DNA of 64,000 nt from Methylobacteriaceae bacterium (GCA_020638135.1 JACKJE010000005.1:90417-154416), one strand, 5' to 3'; shown: positions 1 to 9,092, numbered from the stretch's first letter. The notes: generated from the letters alone by a model not told the origin. Numbers and translations are program-made.

Positions 1-47
1 GTATCGGGATGCGTTATTGCGGATCGGCGGCGTGCCGGTTCGACAGG

Positions 48-1328
48 TCAGCGCGACAGCAGCCCCTTCTTTGCTTTCTTGCGCGCCGCGCGGCAGAAGA
101 CGCCGACGATCTCGACATGCGCGGAAAAGCGGAACTGGTCGACGGGCGTCGCATGTTCGAGCGCATAGCCGCCATCGACGAGGATGCGCGCGTCGCGTGA
201 AAACGTCTGCGCATTGCAGGAGACGCCGATGACGAGCGGGACGTCGCTCGCCGCCAATTCGCGCGCCTGCGCCTCCGCGCCGGCGCGTGGCGGATCGAAG
301 ACGACGGCGTCGAAATTCGCGAGTTCGGCGCGCAGCAGCGGGCGCTTGAAGAGATCGCGCGCTTCGGTCGTGATGCGCTTCAGGCCGCTCGCGCCGCGCG
401 CGGCTTTCGAGAGAGACGTCAGCGCCGCCTGATCCTGCTCGACCGCGTGAACTTCGGCGCGCTCGGCAAGGCGCAGCGCGAATGTGCCGACGCCCGCGAA
501 GAGATCGGCGACACGTTTTTCGGATCCGATTTCGGCGCCTACGAGATCGGCAAGCGCGCGCTCGCCCTGCTCCGTCGCCTGCAGGAAACCGCCGGCGGGC
601 GGCGTGATGGTCGCGCGACCGAGTTCGAGAACCGGTTGGCGACGCTCGATCAGCGCGACGCCGTGATTGGAGAGGCGCGCGAGATCGTATGTCGCGGCGA
701 GCGCGATCAGCTTCTGGGTAAGATCGAACTCCAGCTTGCCCGCGCCGCGGATGTCGATATCGAGGCCGGCGCCGGTCGCGGTCGCGGCTATGTCGAGCGG
801 CTTGCCGAGATCGGCGAGCGTTTGCGCGATCGCCTGCGCCGTGGCGGGCGCGCGCAAGAGACCCGGCGCAAACAGCGGGCAAGACTCGATCGCGATGATT
901 TCGTGCGCCCGCGCGCGCATGAAGCCTGATGTCGCGCGTCCCCTGGCGTCGACGCGCGCGTGAAAAACGGCGCGGCGTCGGCCGGCGCCATGGGCGTCGA
1001 CGCACGGCCGCACATCCGTCTCGAGACGCGCGGCGCGCAGGGCGTCGACGAGCAGGTCGCGCTTCCAGGCGAGATATGTTTCGGCGCGCAATGTCTGCAC
1101 GGCGCAGCCGCCGCATTCGCCGTAGAGTGGGCAGACCGGCGCGATACGATCGGGCGAGGCCGCGAGCACCTCCACCAGCTTGCCACGCTCGCCGTCGACT
1201 TCCGCGAGTACGGATTCGCCGGTCAAGGCATAGGGCACGAACACGAGGCCGTGCGGCGTTTTCGCGACGCCCTCGCCGCGCGCGCCGAGGCGTTCGATCT
1301 TCAGGCGGGCGTTGAGATCGAGGGTCAC
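48..1328 (-). CDS. Class I SAM-dependent RNA methyltransferase (RumA/TrmA m5U family)
   Basis: This is a 426-residue RNA uridine-C5 methyltransferase of the RumA/RlmD/TrmA type. An N-terminal TRAM-like segment is followed by iron-sulfur cysteines in CPLYGECGGC with a further Cys in ESCPLF. The SAM-binding motif is DLFAGVGTFALRLA and the catalytic Cys lies in GVSCNAQTFSRDA. The frame stays open far upstream, but that part overlaps tlyA and has no homology. The GTG at 1328 overlaps the tlyA stop (GTGA) and begins VTLDLNARLKIERLG, a normal family N-terminus. It is the last gene of the dxs-HIT-tlyA operon. The exact target (23S rRNA or tRNA) cannot be told from sequence. Confidence 0.93.
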   Translation of the reverse strand: MTLDLNARLKIERLGARGEGVAKTPHGLVFVPYALTGESVLAEVDGERGKLVEVLAASPDRIAPVCPLYGECGGCAVQTLRAETYLAWKRDLLVDALRAARLETDVRPCVDAHGAGRRRAVFHARVDARGRATSGFMRARAHEIIAIESCPLFAPGLLRAPATAQAIAQTLADLGKPLDIAATATGAGLDIDIRGAGKLEFDLTQKLIALAATYDLARLSNHGVALIERRQPVLELGRATITPPAGGFLQATEQGERALADLVGAEIGSEKRVADLFAGVGTFALRLAERAEVHAVEQDQAALTSLSKAARGASGLKRITTEARDLFKRPLLRAELANFDAVVFDPPRAGAEAQARELAASDVPLVIGVSCNAQTFSRDARILVDGGYALEHATPVDQFRFSAHVEIVGVFCRAARKKAKKGLLSR

Positions 1329-2047
1329 GGCCGCTGCGCCCCGATCAGAAATTCGCGATTGCCGTCGCCTCCCGCGATCGGCGAGGCGATCAGCCCGATG
1401 CGGCGCCAGCCGAGATCGTCGACCAGTTTCTCGATCTTCGCGCAGACGCTCGCGTGGATTTTTTCGTCGCGCACGACGCCTTTCCTCACGTGCTCTGGGC
1501 CGGCCTCGAACTGCGGTTTGACGAGCGCGACAAGCCTTGCCCCCGGCGCGGCGAGCGCGAGAACGTGCGGCAGGATGCGGTCGAGCGAGATGAAGCTGAC
1601 GTCGATCACGATCAAGTCCGGCGGCGCCGGAAGATCCGAGGCAGCCAGTTTTCGCGCGTCGGTCTGCTCCAAGTTTTTCACGCGCGCGTCGCGCTCGATG
1701 TCGGGGTGCAATTGCCCCGTTCCGACATCGACGCAGGTCACGTTCCTGGCGCCGCGCGACAGCAATACATGTGTGAAACCGCCGGTCGAGGCGCCGATGT
1801 CGAGACAGGACAGCTCTGCCGGATCGATGGCGAAAACGTCGAGCGCGGCTTCGAGTTTGACGCCGCCGCGCGACACCCACTCGTAGGGCGCGGACGCTTC
1901 GATCCGGGCGTCGGCCGTAACAGGCTCGGAGGGTCTTGCGACCTTGCGCCCGTCGATCGCAACGAGCCCGGCCTCGATCGCCTCGCGCGCCTTGGCGCGG
2001 CTGGCGAACAGGCCGCGTTCGACGAGAGCGACATCGATGCGGGTCAT
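1325..2047 (-). CDS. tlyA: TlyA family rRNA 2'-O-methyltransferase
   Basis: A 240-residue protein with an N-terminal S4 RNA-binding domain (about residues 3-60, RIDVALVERGLFASRAKA) and an FtsJ/RrmJ-like methyltransferase fold. The latter shows the SAM motif CLDIGASTGGFTHVLL and the catalytic-type lysine in LVKPQFEAG. TlyA proteins 2'-O-methylate cytidines in rRNA. Some family members are annotated as hemolysins, a historical name. It overlaps the downstream methyltransferase by four bases and lies 13 bases after the HIT gene, so the genes are probably co-transcribed with dxs, a common alphaproteobacterial arrangement. Confidence 0.94.
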   Translation of the reverse strand: MTRIDVALVERGLFASRAKAREAIEAGLVAIDGRKVARPSEPVTADARIEASAPYEWVSRGGVKLEAALDVFAIDPAELSCLDIGASTGGFTHVLLSRGARNVTCVDVGTGQLHPDIERDARVKNLEQTDARKLAASDLPAPPDLIVIDVSFISLDRILPHVLALAAPGARLVALVKPQFEAGPEHVRKGVVRDEKIHASVCAKIEKLVDDLGWRRIGLIASPIAGGDGNREFLIGAQRP

Positions 2048-2060
2048 GGGCGCGGCGTTT

Positions 2061-2489
2061 TCACGCGAGCGCCGCGCGCATGTCCGCCGCGGTGGCGGCG
2101 AGTTCGCCGTCGTCGGCGCGCGGCGTCAGGCGGAAGGTGAGTTTTTCCTCGGCTATGTAGCGGCGCGAGGTGAGGTCGGTCGTCTCCATCATCGGAATGA
2201 CGTGCGCGTGCACATGCGGCACATCGATGCCGGTGAATGCGAAGCCGACGCGCGGCGCGCCATACCGCGCCTTCATGTGCTTCGACAGGCGCTGGCCGAG
2301 CGCGACGATTTCGCCGGCGAGCGTCGGCGGCAGGTCGTCGAAATAGGCGTGATGATCGCGCGGAATGATCAGCGTGTGGCCGGGACGCACAGGATGGATG
2401 TCGAGAAAGGCGACGAGTTCGTCGGTCTCGCAGACGCGATGGGCGGGAATTTCGCCGCGCGCGATGGCGCAGAACAGGCAGTCCTTCAT
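2061..2489 (-). CDS. HIT family (histidine triad) hydrolase
   Basis: A 142-residue histidine-triad protein. The signature HVHAHVIPM sits near residue 98, and the N-terminus CLFCAIARGEIPAH is typical of HinT/Fhit-like nucleotide hydrolases. The family hydrolyses nucleoside phosphoramidates or dinucleoside polyphosphates in the cytosol. The physiological substrate is not predictable. It sits 25 bases downstream of dxs and 13 bases upstream of tlyA in one minus-strand operon. Confidence 0.93.
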   Translation of the reverse strand: MKDCLFCAIARGEIPAHRVCETDELVAFLDIHPVRPGHTLIIPRDHHAYFDDLPPTLAGEIVALGQRLSKHMKARYGAPRVGFAFTGIDVPHVHAHVIPMMETTDLTSRRYIAEEKLTFRLTPRADDGELAATAADMRAALA

Positions 2490-2514
2490 CTCAACGCCCT
2501 GGCGCGGCGCGTGG

Positions 2515-4431
2515 TCACGCGATCATCACGCGCGCCGCGCCCTTTTCGTCGCCGAGCGCGGCAAGCGCCTTGGCGACGATGCCCTTGGCGTCGAGGCCGG
2601 CCGCCGCATACATCTTCTCCGGCGAGTCGTGGTCCTGATAAGCGTCGGGCAGCGTCATCGTGCGCACCTTCAGGCCGCGATCGAGCAGGCCGTCGTCGGC
2701 GAGCAATTGCAGGACATGAGCGCCGAAACCGCCCATCGCGCCTTCTTCGACGGTGATGAGCACCTCGTGGTTGGCGGCCAGACGCCGCAGCATCGCGCGG
2801 TCGATCGGCTTGGCGAAGCGGGCGTCCGCCACCGTCGTCGAGAAACCGCGCGCCGTGAGGTCTTCGGCGGCAAGGAGGGCTTCGGCCAGCCGGGTGCCGA
2901 GCGAGAAGATTGCGACTTTCGAGCCCTCCCGCATGATGCGGCCCTTGCCGATCTCGAGGATCTCGCCGCGTTCCGGCATTTCGACGCCGACGCCTTCGCC
3001 GCGCGGATAGCGGAAGGCGATCGGGCCTTCGTCGTAGGCGGCGGCGGTGGCGACCATGTGGACGAGCTCGGCCTCGTCGGCCGCCGCCATGATCGCCATG
3101 TTGGGCAGGCAACCGAGATAGGCGAGATCGAAGGCGCCGGCATGAGTCGGGCCGTCGGCTCCCACCAGTCCCGCGCGGTCCATGGCGAAGCGCACCGGCA
3201 GCTTTTGCAGGTCGACGTCGTGGCAGACCTGATCGTAGCCGCGCTGCAGGAAGGTTGAATAGATCGCGCAGAACGGCTTGTAGCCCTCCGTCGCCAGCCC
3301 CGCCGCAAATGTCACGGCGTGCTGCTCGGCGATGCCGACGTCGAAGGTGCGGCGCGGAAAGGCCTTGCCGAAAATGTCGAGGCCCGTGCCCGACGGCATG
3401 GCGGCGGTCACCGCGACGATCTTGTCGTCGCGCGCGGCTTCCTTCACCAGGCTCTCGGCGAAGACCCTGGTGTAGGCGGGCGCATTGGCCTTCGGCTTGA
3501 CCTGTGCGCCGGTGATGACGTCGAACTTGTTGACGCCGTGATACTTGTCGGCCGAGGCCTCAGCCGGCGCATAGCCCTTGCCCTTCTGGGTCACGACATG
3601 GACCAGCACCGGGCCGGTCTGCATGTCGCGCACATTCTTCAGCACGGGCAGCAGATGGTCGAGGTTATGGCCGTCGATCGGACCCACATAGTAGAAGCCC
3701 ATCTCCTCGAACAGCGTGCCGCCTGTCACGAAACCACGGCCGAATTCCTCGGCCTTCTTGGCGCGCTCGTAGAGGCCGCGCGGCAGATGGCTGGCGATCT
3801 GCTTGACGGTCTCGCGGATCGAGACATAGCGGCCGGAGGCCAGCCGCGCGAGATAGGCCGACATGGCGCCGACCGGCGGAGCGATCGACATGTCGTTGTC
3901 GTTGAGGATGACGACCAGGCGTTCCTTGCGGGCGCCTGCGTTGTTCATGGCTTCGTAAGCCATGCCGGCCGACATGGAGCCGTCGCCGATGACGGCGATC
4001 ACATTATTGCGCCCGCTCGACAGGTCGCGGGCGACCGCCATGCCGAGGGCCGCCGAAATCGAGGTCGAGGAGTGGGCGGCGCCGAAGGGGTCGTATTCGC
4101 TCTCGGACCGCTTCGTGAAGCCCGACAGGCCGCCGCCCTTGCGCAGGGTGCGGATGCGGTCGCGCCGGCCGGTCAGGATCTTGTGCGGATAGGCCTGATG
4201 GCCGACGTCCCAGATCAGGCGGTCGCGCGGCGTATCGAACACGCGGTGAATGGCGACGGTGAGCTCGACGACGCCGAGCCCCGCGCCGAGATGGCCGCCG
4301 GTCACGGAAACCGCGTCGATGGTTTCGGCGCGCAATTCGTCGGCGACCTGGCGCATGTCCTGTTCGGGCAGCTTGCGCAGGTCCTCCGGCGTCCGGATCT
4401 GGTCGAGCAATGGCGTCCTGGATTGGTTCAC
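2515..4431 (-). CDS. dxs: 1-deoxy-D-xylulose-5-phosphate synthase
   Basis: Dxs condenses pyruvate and glyceraldehyde 3-phosphate, with thiamine diphosphate, in the first step of the MEP isoprenoid pathway. The protein is about 638 residues and full length. Visible landmarks are GGHLGAGLGVVELTVAIH, the ThDP motif GDGSMSAGMAYEAMNNAG, and the transketolase-type GIAEQHAVTFAAGLA. I prefer the GTG at 4431 (VNQSRTPLLDQ), which has an AGGGA 8 bases upstream and matches the usual family N-terminus. A GTG at 4452 would add seven residues. It heads the operon with HIT, tlyA and the RNA methyltransferase. IspH, a later MEP enzyme, is encoded near 42 kb. Confidence 0.97.
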   Translation of the reverse strand: MNQSRTPLLDQIRTPEDLRKLPEQDMRQVADELRAETIDAVSVTGGHLGAGLGVVELTVAIHRVFDTPRDRLIWDVGHQAYPHKILTGRRDRIRTLRKGGGLSGFTKRSESEYDPFGAAHSSTSISAALGMAVARDLSSGRNNVIAVIGDGSMSAGMAYEAMNNAGARKERLVVILNDNDMSIAPPVGAMSAYLARLASGRYVSIRETVKQIASHLPRGLYERAKKAEEFGRGFVTGGTLFEEMGFYYVGPIDGHNLDHLLPVLKNVRDMQTGPVLVHVVTQKGKGYAPAEASADKYHGVNKFDVITGAQVKPKANAPAYTRVFAESLVKEAARDDKIVAVTAAMPSGTGLDIFGKAFPRRTFDVGIAEQHAVTFAAGLATEGYKPFCAIYSTFLQRGYDQVCHDVDLQKLPVRFAMDRAGLVGADGPTHAGAFDLAYLGCLPNMAIMAAADEAELVHMVATAAAYDEGPIAFRYPRGEGVGVEMPERGEILEIGKGRIMREGSKVAIFSLGTRLAEALLAAEDLTARGFSTTVADARFAKPIDRAMLRRLAANHEVLITVEEGAMGGFGAHVLQLLADDGLLDRGLKVRTMTLPDAYQDHDSPEKMYAAAGLDAKGIVAKALAALGDEKGAARVMIA

Positions 4432-4627
4432 TAGCGTCCCTTGCCTTGACACGTTCCGGGCGGCCGCGACGCCGGAAATGGCTGATTTTGCGTTTACACC
4501 AGATCAATATGGCGCCGCAATGCGCCGCTAGAAGGGCTGCCGAAACGGTCCGCCGGAGTTTGTGCGCCAAATCCGGGGCGTTCTGGCCGTCTTCCGAGGC
4601 GAGATTGCGATATTTCAGGAGACGAGA

Positions 4628-5206
4628 ATGACGGATCCGACGCCCGCAGACCGTGCTCGCCCGCACAATCTGGGCGAAGCAATTGCCAAGCTCAAGCATA
4701 AATGGGGCTGGTTCGTCGCCTTCGGGGCGCTGACAGCGGCCATGGGGCTCGCCACCCTGCTCTATCTCGTCGTGATCGGCACGATCGCCTCGGTCTACAT
4801 GATCGGCATCGCGATGATCCTGGCCGGCGGCGCCGAAATCGCCATGGGACTCAAGGCGCGAACCTGGGGCTGGCTGGCGATCTGGGTGCTGGTCGGGCTG
4901 CTCTACGTGGTCGCCGGCGCCTTCGCGCTGGCCCAGCCACTGGTGGCGGCGGCCGCCTATACGCTGCTGATCGGGGCGGCGCTGGTCGTCACCGGCGCTG
5001 CGCGAATTGTCGCAGCCTTCCGCCTGCCCTCCGGCAACAAGGGGCTGATCGGTTTCGCCGGCGCGATCACCGTCCTGCTGGGCGCCATGATTCTGGCCAG
5101 CTGGCCGGCGTCCGGACTGTTCGTGCTCGGCACATTCCTCGGAATTGATTTGCTTTTTTACGGTTTGAGCTGGATTGCGTTCGGCATGCGCCTCAAGGGC
5201 CTGTAA
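4628..5206 (+). CDS. HdeD family acid-resistance-type membrane protein
   Basis: A 192-residue integral membrane protein of the HdeD/DUF308 family with about six hydrophobic helices and the characteristic internal repetition of GAxxxxxGxxxL segments. HdeD proteins are linked to acid and stress resistance in enterobacteria. The role here is unknown. The ATG at 4628 is preceded by TCAGGAGAC. An in-frame ATG at 4562 would add a charged leader unlike the family. It is divergent from dxs and stands alone. Confidence 0.85.
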   Translation: MTDPTPADRARPHNLGEAIAKLKHKWGWFVAFGALTAAMGLATLLYLVVIGTIASVYMIGIAMILAGGAEIAMGLKARTWGWLAIWVLVGLLYVVAGAFALAQPLVAAAAYTLLIGAALVVTGAARIVAAFRLPSGNKGLIGFAGAITVLLGAMILASWPASGLFVLGTFLGIDLLFYGLSWIAFGMRLKGL

Positions 5207-5263
5207 AGACGTCTATGCGCCTGTCATTGATCGCAGGCGCGCTTTGCGCCAATAGCAATGCAG

Positions 5264-5291
5264 GATTCAGCGCCGATTCCGGCGCTGAATC
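5264..5291. repeat. Perfect 11-bp inverted repeat between the hdeD-like gene and ppdK
   Basis: GATTCAGCGCC and its exact complement flank a six-base loop. A second short palindrome GGGGCGCGCCCC follows at 5298-5309. There is no T-run, so this is not a textbook terminator. It could stop transcription from the upstream gene, form a hairpin in the ppdK leader, or be a dispersed repeat. Confidence 0.5.
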
Positions 5292-5331
5292 CGTTTCGGG
5301 GCGCGCCCCGCAATTCTGAAGGCGATCTCAC

Positions 5332-8010
5332 ATGACGAAATGGGTCTACACCTTCGGCGACGGCAAGGCCGAGGGCGAGAGCGGCATGAAGAACCTGCTC
5401 GGCGGCAAGGGCGCGAACCTCGCCGAAATGGCCAATCTCAGCCTGCCCGTGCCGCCCGGATTCACCATCACCACGGAAGTCTGCACCTATTTCTATGCGC
5501 ACGAGCGCTCCTATCCCGCCGATCTCGCCGCGCAAGTCGACGCCGCGCTCGCCCATATCGGCAAGCTGACCGGCCGCGACTTCGGCAACCAGGCCAATCC
5601 GCTGCTCGTCTCGGTGCGTTCGGGCGCGCGCGCCTCCATGCCCGGCATGATGGATACAGTCCTCAACCTCGGCCTCAACGACGCCACCGTCGGCGCGCTG
5701 GCCAAGGGCGCCGGCGACGAACGTTTCGCCTTCGATTCCTATCGCCGCTTCATCCAGATGTATTCGAACGTGGTGCTCGACCTCGACCACCACAATTTCG
5801 AGGACGCGCTCGAATTCTACAAGGAGAGCAAGGGATTTGCGCTCGATACGGACCTGTCGGCCGACGACTGGCGGCACGTGATCGGCAAGTACAAGGAGAT
5901 CGTGGAGCGCGAGACCGGCAAGCCGTTCCCGCAGGACGCGCGCGAGCAATTGTGGGGCGCGATCGGCGCGGTCTTCTCCTCCTGGATGAACCAGCGCGCG
6001 AACACCTACCGCAAGCTGCACGATATTCCCGAGAGCTGGGGCACCGCGGTCAACGTGCAGGCCATGGTGTTCGGCAATATGGGCGACACGTCGGCGACCG
6101 GCGTCGCCTTCACCCGCAATCCCTCGACCGGCGAGAAGGAGCTCTACGGCGAGTTCCTGATCAATGCGCAGGGCGAGGACGTGGTGGCGGGCATTCGCAC
6201 GCCGCAGAACATCACGGAAGCCGCGCGCATCGCCGCCAAATCCGACAAGCCGTCGATGGAGACGGCCCTGCCCGAAATGTACCGGGAATTCTCGCGCATC
6301 ACCCAGCTGCTCGAGACGCATTACCGCGACATGCAGGACCTCGAATTCACGGTCGAGCGCGGCAAGCTGTGGATGCTGCAGACGCGCAACGGCAAGCGCA
6401 CGACCAAGGCGGCGCTGAAAGTCGCGATCGACATGGCCAACGAGGGCCTGATCACCCGGCAGGAAGCCGTGCTGCGCGTCGAGCCCGCCTCGCTCGACCA
6501 GTTGCTGCATCCAACCATCGACCCGAAGGCGGAGCGCAAGATCGTGGCGACCGGCCTGCCGGCCTCGCCCGGCGCGGCTTCGGGCGAGATCGTGTTCAAT
6601 TCGGACGAGGCCGAGCAGCTCAAGGCCGCCGGCCGCAAGGTCATTCTGGTGCGCGTCGAGACGAGCCCGGAAGACATTCACGGCATGCACGCCGCCGAAG
6701 GCATTCTGACGACGCGCGGCGGCATGACCTCGCACGCCGCGGTCGTGGCGCGCGGCATGGGCAAGCCCTGCGTCTCCGGCGCGGGCTCGCTGCGCGTCGA
6801 CTATGCCGGCGGCTCGATGCGCGTCGGTCCGAAAGTGTTCAAGAAAGGCGACATCATCACCATCGACGGCTCGGCGGGCCAGGTGATCGAGGGCGCGGTC
6901 AAGATGCTGGAGCCCGAACTGTCGGGCGATTTCGGCACGCTGATGCAATGGGCGGACGAGGCGCGGCGCATGAAGGTACGCACCAACGCCGACACGCCGA
7001 CGGACGCGCGCACGGCGCGGCAGTTCGGCGCGGAGGGCATCGGGCTGTGCCGCACCGAACACATGTTCTTCGAGGGCGACCGCATCATCGCGGTGCGCGA
7101 GATGATCCTGGCCGACGACGAGAAAGGCCGGCGCGCGGCGCTCGCCAAACTGCTGCCGATGCAGCGCAGCGACTTCACCGCGCTCTTCGAGATCATGCAC
7201 GGCCTGCCCGTGACGATCCGCCTGCTCGATCCGCCGCTGCATGAATTCCTGCCGCACACCGACGAGGAAATCGCGGAAGTGGCGGCCAGCATGGGCGCGG
7301 ATCCGGCGAAACTGAAAGCACGTGCACAGGAATTGCACGAGTTCAATCCGATGCTCGGCTTCCGCGGCGTACGCATCGCCATCGCCTATCCGGAAATCGC
7401 GGAAATGCAGGCGCGCGCGATTTTCGAAGGCGCGGTCGAAGCCTCGAAAGAGACCGGCACGACAGTGCATGCGGAAGTCATGGTGCCGCTGGTGATGACC
7501 AAGCCTGAGCTCGATCTCATCAAGGGCCGTATCGTCGCCATGGCGGAAGAGGTCGCCAAGGAGACGGGCGTCACGATCCCCTATACGGTCGGCACGATGA
7601 TCGAACTGCCGCGCGCCGCTCTGCGCGCGGGCGAGATTGCGGAAGCCGCCGAGTTCTTCTCCTTCGGCACCAACGATCTGACGCAGACGACGCTCGGCAT
7701 TTCGCGCGACGACGCCGCCTCCTTCCTCGGCCCGTATACGGCCAAGGGGATTCTTCCGACCGATCCTTTCGTGACGATCGATCAGGAAGGCGTCGGCGAA
7801 CTCGTGAAGATCGCCGCCGAACGCGGCCGCAAGACACGACCGGGCATGAAACTCGGCATCTGCGGCGAGCACGGCGGCGATCCCGCGTCCATCGCCTTCT
7901 GCGAAAAGACCGGGCTCGACTATGTCTCCTGCTCGCCCTATCGCGTGCCGATTGCGCGTCTCGCCGCCGCGCAGGCGGCGCTGGGGCAGAAGGCCGGCAG
8001 CACGGCGTGA
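5332..8010 (+). CDS. ppdK: Pyruvate, phosphate dikinase
   Basis: PPDK interconverts pyruvate + ATP + Pi and phosphoenolpyruvate + AMP + PPi. The 892-residue protein is full length. It has an N-terminal ATP-grasp domain beginning WVYTFGDGKAEG, a phosphohistidine domain with TRGGMTSHAAVVARG (catalytic His about residue 468), and a PEP/pyruvate TIM barrel ending with GICGEHGGDP (acid/base Cys about residue 844). In alphaproteobacteria it serves gluconeogenesis or PEP supply. It stands as a single gene after a hairpin-rich leader. Large open frames on the opposite strand are GC-driven shadows. Confidence 0.97.
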   Translation: MTKWVYTFGDGKAEGESGMKNLLGGKGANLAEMANLSLPVPPGFTITTEVCTYFYAHERSYPADLAAQVDAALAHIGKLTGRDFGNQANPLLVSVRSGARASMPGMMDTVLNLGLNDATVGALAKGAGDERFAFDSYRRFIQMYSNVVLDLDHHNFEDALEFYKESKGFALDTDLSADDWRHVIGKYKEIVERETGKPFPQDAREQLWGAIGAVFSSWMNQRANTYRKLHDIPESWGTAVNVQAMVFGNMGDTSATGVAFTRNPSTGEKELYGEFLINAQGEDVVAGIRTPQNITEAARIAAKSDKPSMETALPEMYREFSRITQLLETHYRDMQDLEFTVERGKLWMLQTRNGKRTTKAALKVAIDMANEGLITRQEAVLRVEPASLDQLLHPTIDPKAERKIVATGLPASPGAASGEIVFNSDEAEQLKAAGRKVILVRVETSPEDIHGMHAAEGILTTRGGMTSHAAVVARGMGKPCVSGAGSLRVDYAGGSMRVGPKVFKKGDIITIDGSAGQVIEGAVKMLEPELSGDFGTLMQWADEARRMKVRTNADTPTDARTARQFGAEGIGLCRTEHMFFEGDRIIAVREMILADDEKGRRAALAKLLPMQRSDFTALFEIMHGLPVTIRLLDPPLHEFLPHTDEEIAEVAASMGADPAKLKARAQELHEFNPMLGFRGVRIAIAYPEIAEMQARAIFEGAVEASKETGTTVHAEVMVPLVMTKPELDLIKGRIVAMAEEVAKETGVTIPYTVGTMIELPRAALRAGEIAEAAEFFSFGTNDLTQTTLGISRDDAASFLGPYTAKGILPTDPFVTIDQEGVGELVKIAAERGRKTRPGMKLGICGEHGGDPASIAFCEKTGLDYVSCSPYRVPIARLAAAQAALGQKAGSTA

Positions 8011-8012
8011 GA

Positions 8013-8078
8013 CGGACCGCGAGCCTTCAGGCTCGTGAAACCGAGCGACAAGATGCGAGCCTGAAGGCTCGCGGTCCG
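8013..8078. repeat. Perfect 23-bp inverted repeat (REP/BIME-like)
   Basis: A 23-base arm (8013-8035) recurs as its exact reverse complement at 8056-8078 around a 20-base spacer. Each arm also contains a smaller near-perfect palindrome, GAGCCTTCAGGCTC. This nested architecture just after a stop codon is typical of REP-type intergenic elements. It begins two bases after the ppdK stop and ends eight bases before the next start. Confidence 0.75.
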
Positions 8079-8086
8079 GAGGCCCG

Positions 8087-8362
8087 ATGATCGCGCGCAA
8101 TTTCTACGTCCCGATCATGTGCTTTGCGGGCGTCGTGATCGGCGGCTATGCGCGCGCCCATCCCGATTTCGCCAATGGGTCGATCCCGCCCTATGTGTGG
8201 CTGCTCGGCGTGTCGCTCGCATTCGATCTCGCGGTCATGGCGCTGGCGACGCGTATCGGCGTCATTCCGCTCACGATGAACACGCGCATGTTCGGCTTCT
8301 TCTCGGGCGTCGTGCTGTACATGCTGATCGTCTATGTGTTCGGCGGCGCGGCGGCGACGTGA
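8087..8362 (+). CDS. Small hypothetical membrane protein
   Basis: A 91-residue protein with three predicted hydrophobic segments (about residues 6-20, 36-56 and 66-86) and few charged residues. I do not recognise a family. Composition and codon use match neighbouring genes. It follows ppdK after the inverted repeat and converges with the mazF-like gene 9 bases downstream. Confidence 0.65.
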   Translation: MIARNFYVPIMCFAGVVIGGYARAHPDFANGSIPPYVWLLGVSLAFDLAVMALATRIGVIPLTMNTRMFGFFSGVVLYMLIVYVFGGAAAT

Positions 8363-8371
8363 TCGGCGCCC

Positions 8372-8701
8372 TCATGCAATCCCGAGAAACAGCGCCATGG
8401 CGCGTGTGACGCGCAGCATCAGCGCATCGTCGGCGCGGCCGATCGTCTGGCCCACTTTGACAGCCGGCACGACCGTGATCTTGTCGACCGCGATCTGGGA
8501 TTTTTCGCGCAATCCGTTGTCCTCCGACGGCGCGACGTCGATGCGAATCTGATCTGCGTCGTCGCGCAGGAGCGATGTCAGCGGCAGAATCACCACCGAG
8601 GGCAGCGCGTCGAACAGATCGTTCTGGACTACGAGCGCCGGTCGCGGCTTGCCATAGTCGCCGGGCGTCGCCACGGTCACGAAGTCGCCGCGCCGGGTCA
8701 T
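8372..8701 (-). CDS. Type II toxin, PemK/MazF family
   Basis: A 109-residue MazF/PemK-fold protein. It starts MTRRGDFVTVATPGDYGKPRPALVVQ, where the RGD and KPRPALVVQ segments are hallmark residues of the family, and continues with ILPLTSLL and a VDKITVV strand. MazF-type toxins are sequence-specific mRNA endoribonucleases. The start overlaps the stop of the upstream antitoxin-like gene by four bases (ATGA), indicating translational coupling. Confidence 0.88.
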   Translation of the reverse strand: MTRRGDFVTVATPGDYGKPRPALVVQNDLFDALPSVVILPLTSLLRDDADQIRIDVAPSEDNGLREKSQIAVDKITVVPAVKVGQTIGRADDALMLRVTRAMALFLGIA

Positions 8702-8928
8702 TCGTCAGGCCATTCGTAGACGCCCTCGATGAAGCGCATGATCTCGTCGCCGCCGGGATCGCTCGCCGCAATCGCACGCGCCTGCTTGCGGCACGTCTCG
8801 GCAAATCCCGGGGCGCGCGTGTCGGGCACCCAGATCTGAAGGGGCCTCAGGCCGGCGGCGCGCATCCGTTCGCGAAAACTCGCCATGCGCTTCGCGGGGG
8901 CTACGGGGCGTCGGGAACGGTTCGGCAT
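8698..8928 (-). CDS. Antitoxin of the MazE/DUF3018 type
   Basis: A 76-residue basic-then-acidic protein. The N-terminal part RRPVAPAKRMASFRERMRAAGLRPLQIWVPDTRAPGF resembles DUF3018-type antitoxins that accompany MazF toxins. The acidic tail FIEGVYEWPDE is the usual toxin-binding type. The ATG at 8928 is preferred over one at 9039, which adds unrelated residues. It precedes and overlaps the toxin gene by four bases. A 14-bp palindrome lies 77 bases upstream. Confidence 0.82.
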   Translation of the reverse strand: MPNRSRRPVAPAKRMASFRERMRAAGLRPLQIWVPDTRAPGFAETCRKQARAIAASDPGGDEIMRFIEGVYEWPDE

Positions 8929-9004
8929 GGCGGTGGCCTTCTGGACCACGAGCTTCAGGCTCGCATCGGACACCGGCAAGCCGAAAGGCCCGCAGTTCGT
9001 CCTG

Positions 9005-9018
9005 CGTAACATGTTACG
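9005..9018. promoter_or_regulatory. Candidate operator palindrome CGTAACATGTTACG
   Basis: A perfect 14-bp palindrome in the divergent region between the antitoxin gene and meaB, about 75 bases from each start. Type II antitoxins usually bind such palindromes to repress their own operon, so this is a reasonable operator. Binding is inferred only from symmetry and position. Confidence 0.45.
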
Positions 9019-9092
9019 ATATTCCCCGCGCGATGTCACCGATCCTCGCGGCTTCGTCTATAAGGGCGCGAATCCGGAGCGCCCGTCACCGC

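Noticed and set aside
1329..1880. N-terminal extension of the RNA methyltransferase
   Set aside because: It is Arg-rich, overlaps tlyA in another frame and has no homology. The GTG at 1328 gives a normal family start.
5224..8100. 958-residue open frame on the minus strand opposite ppdK
   Set aside because: It has no recognisable domain, and the plus-strand frame encodes a complete PPDK. High GC keeps the antisense frame open.
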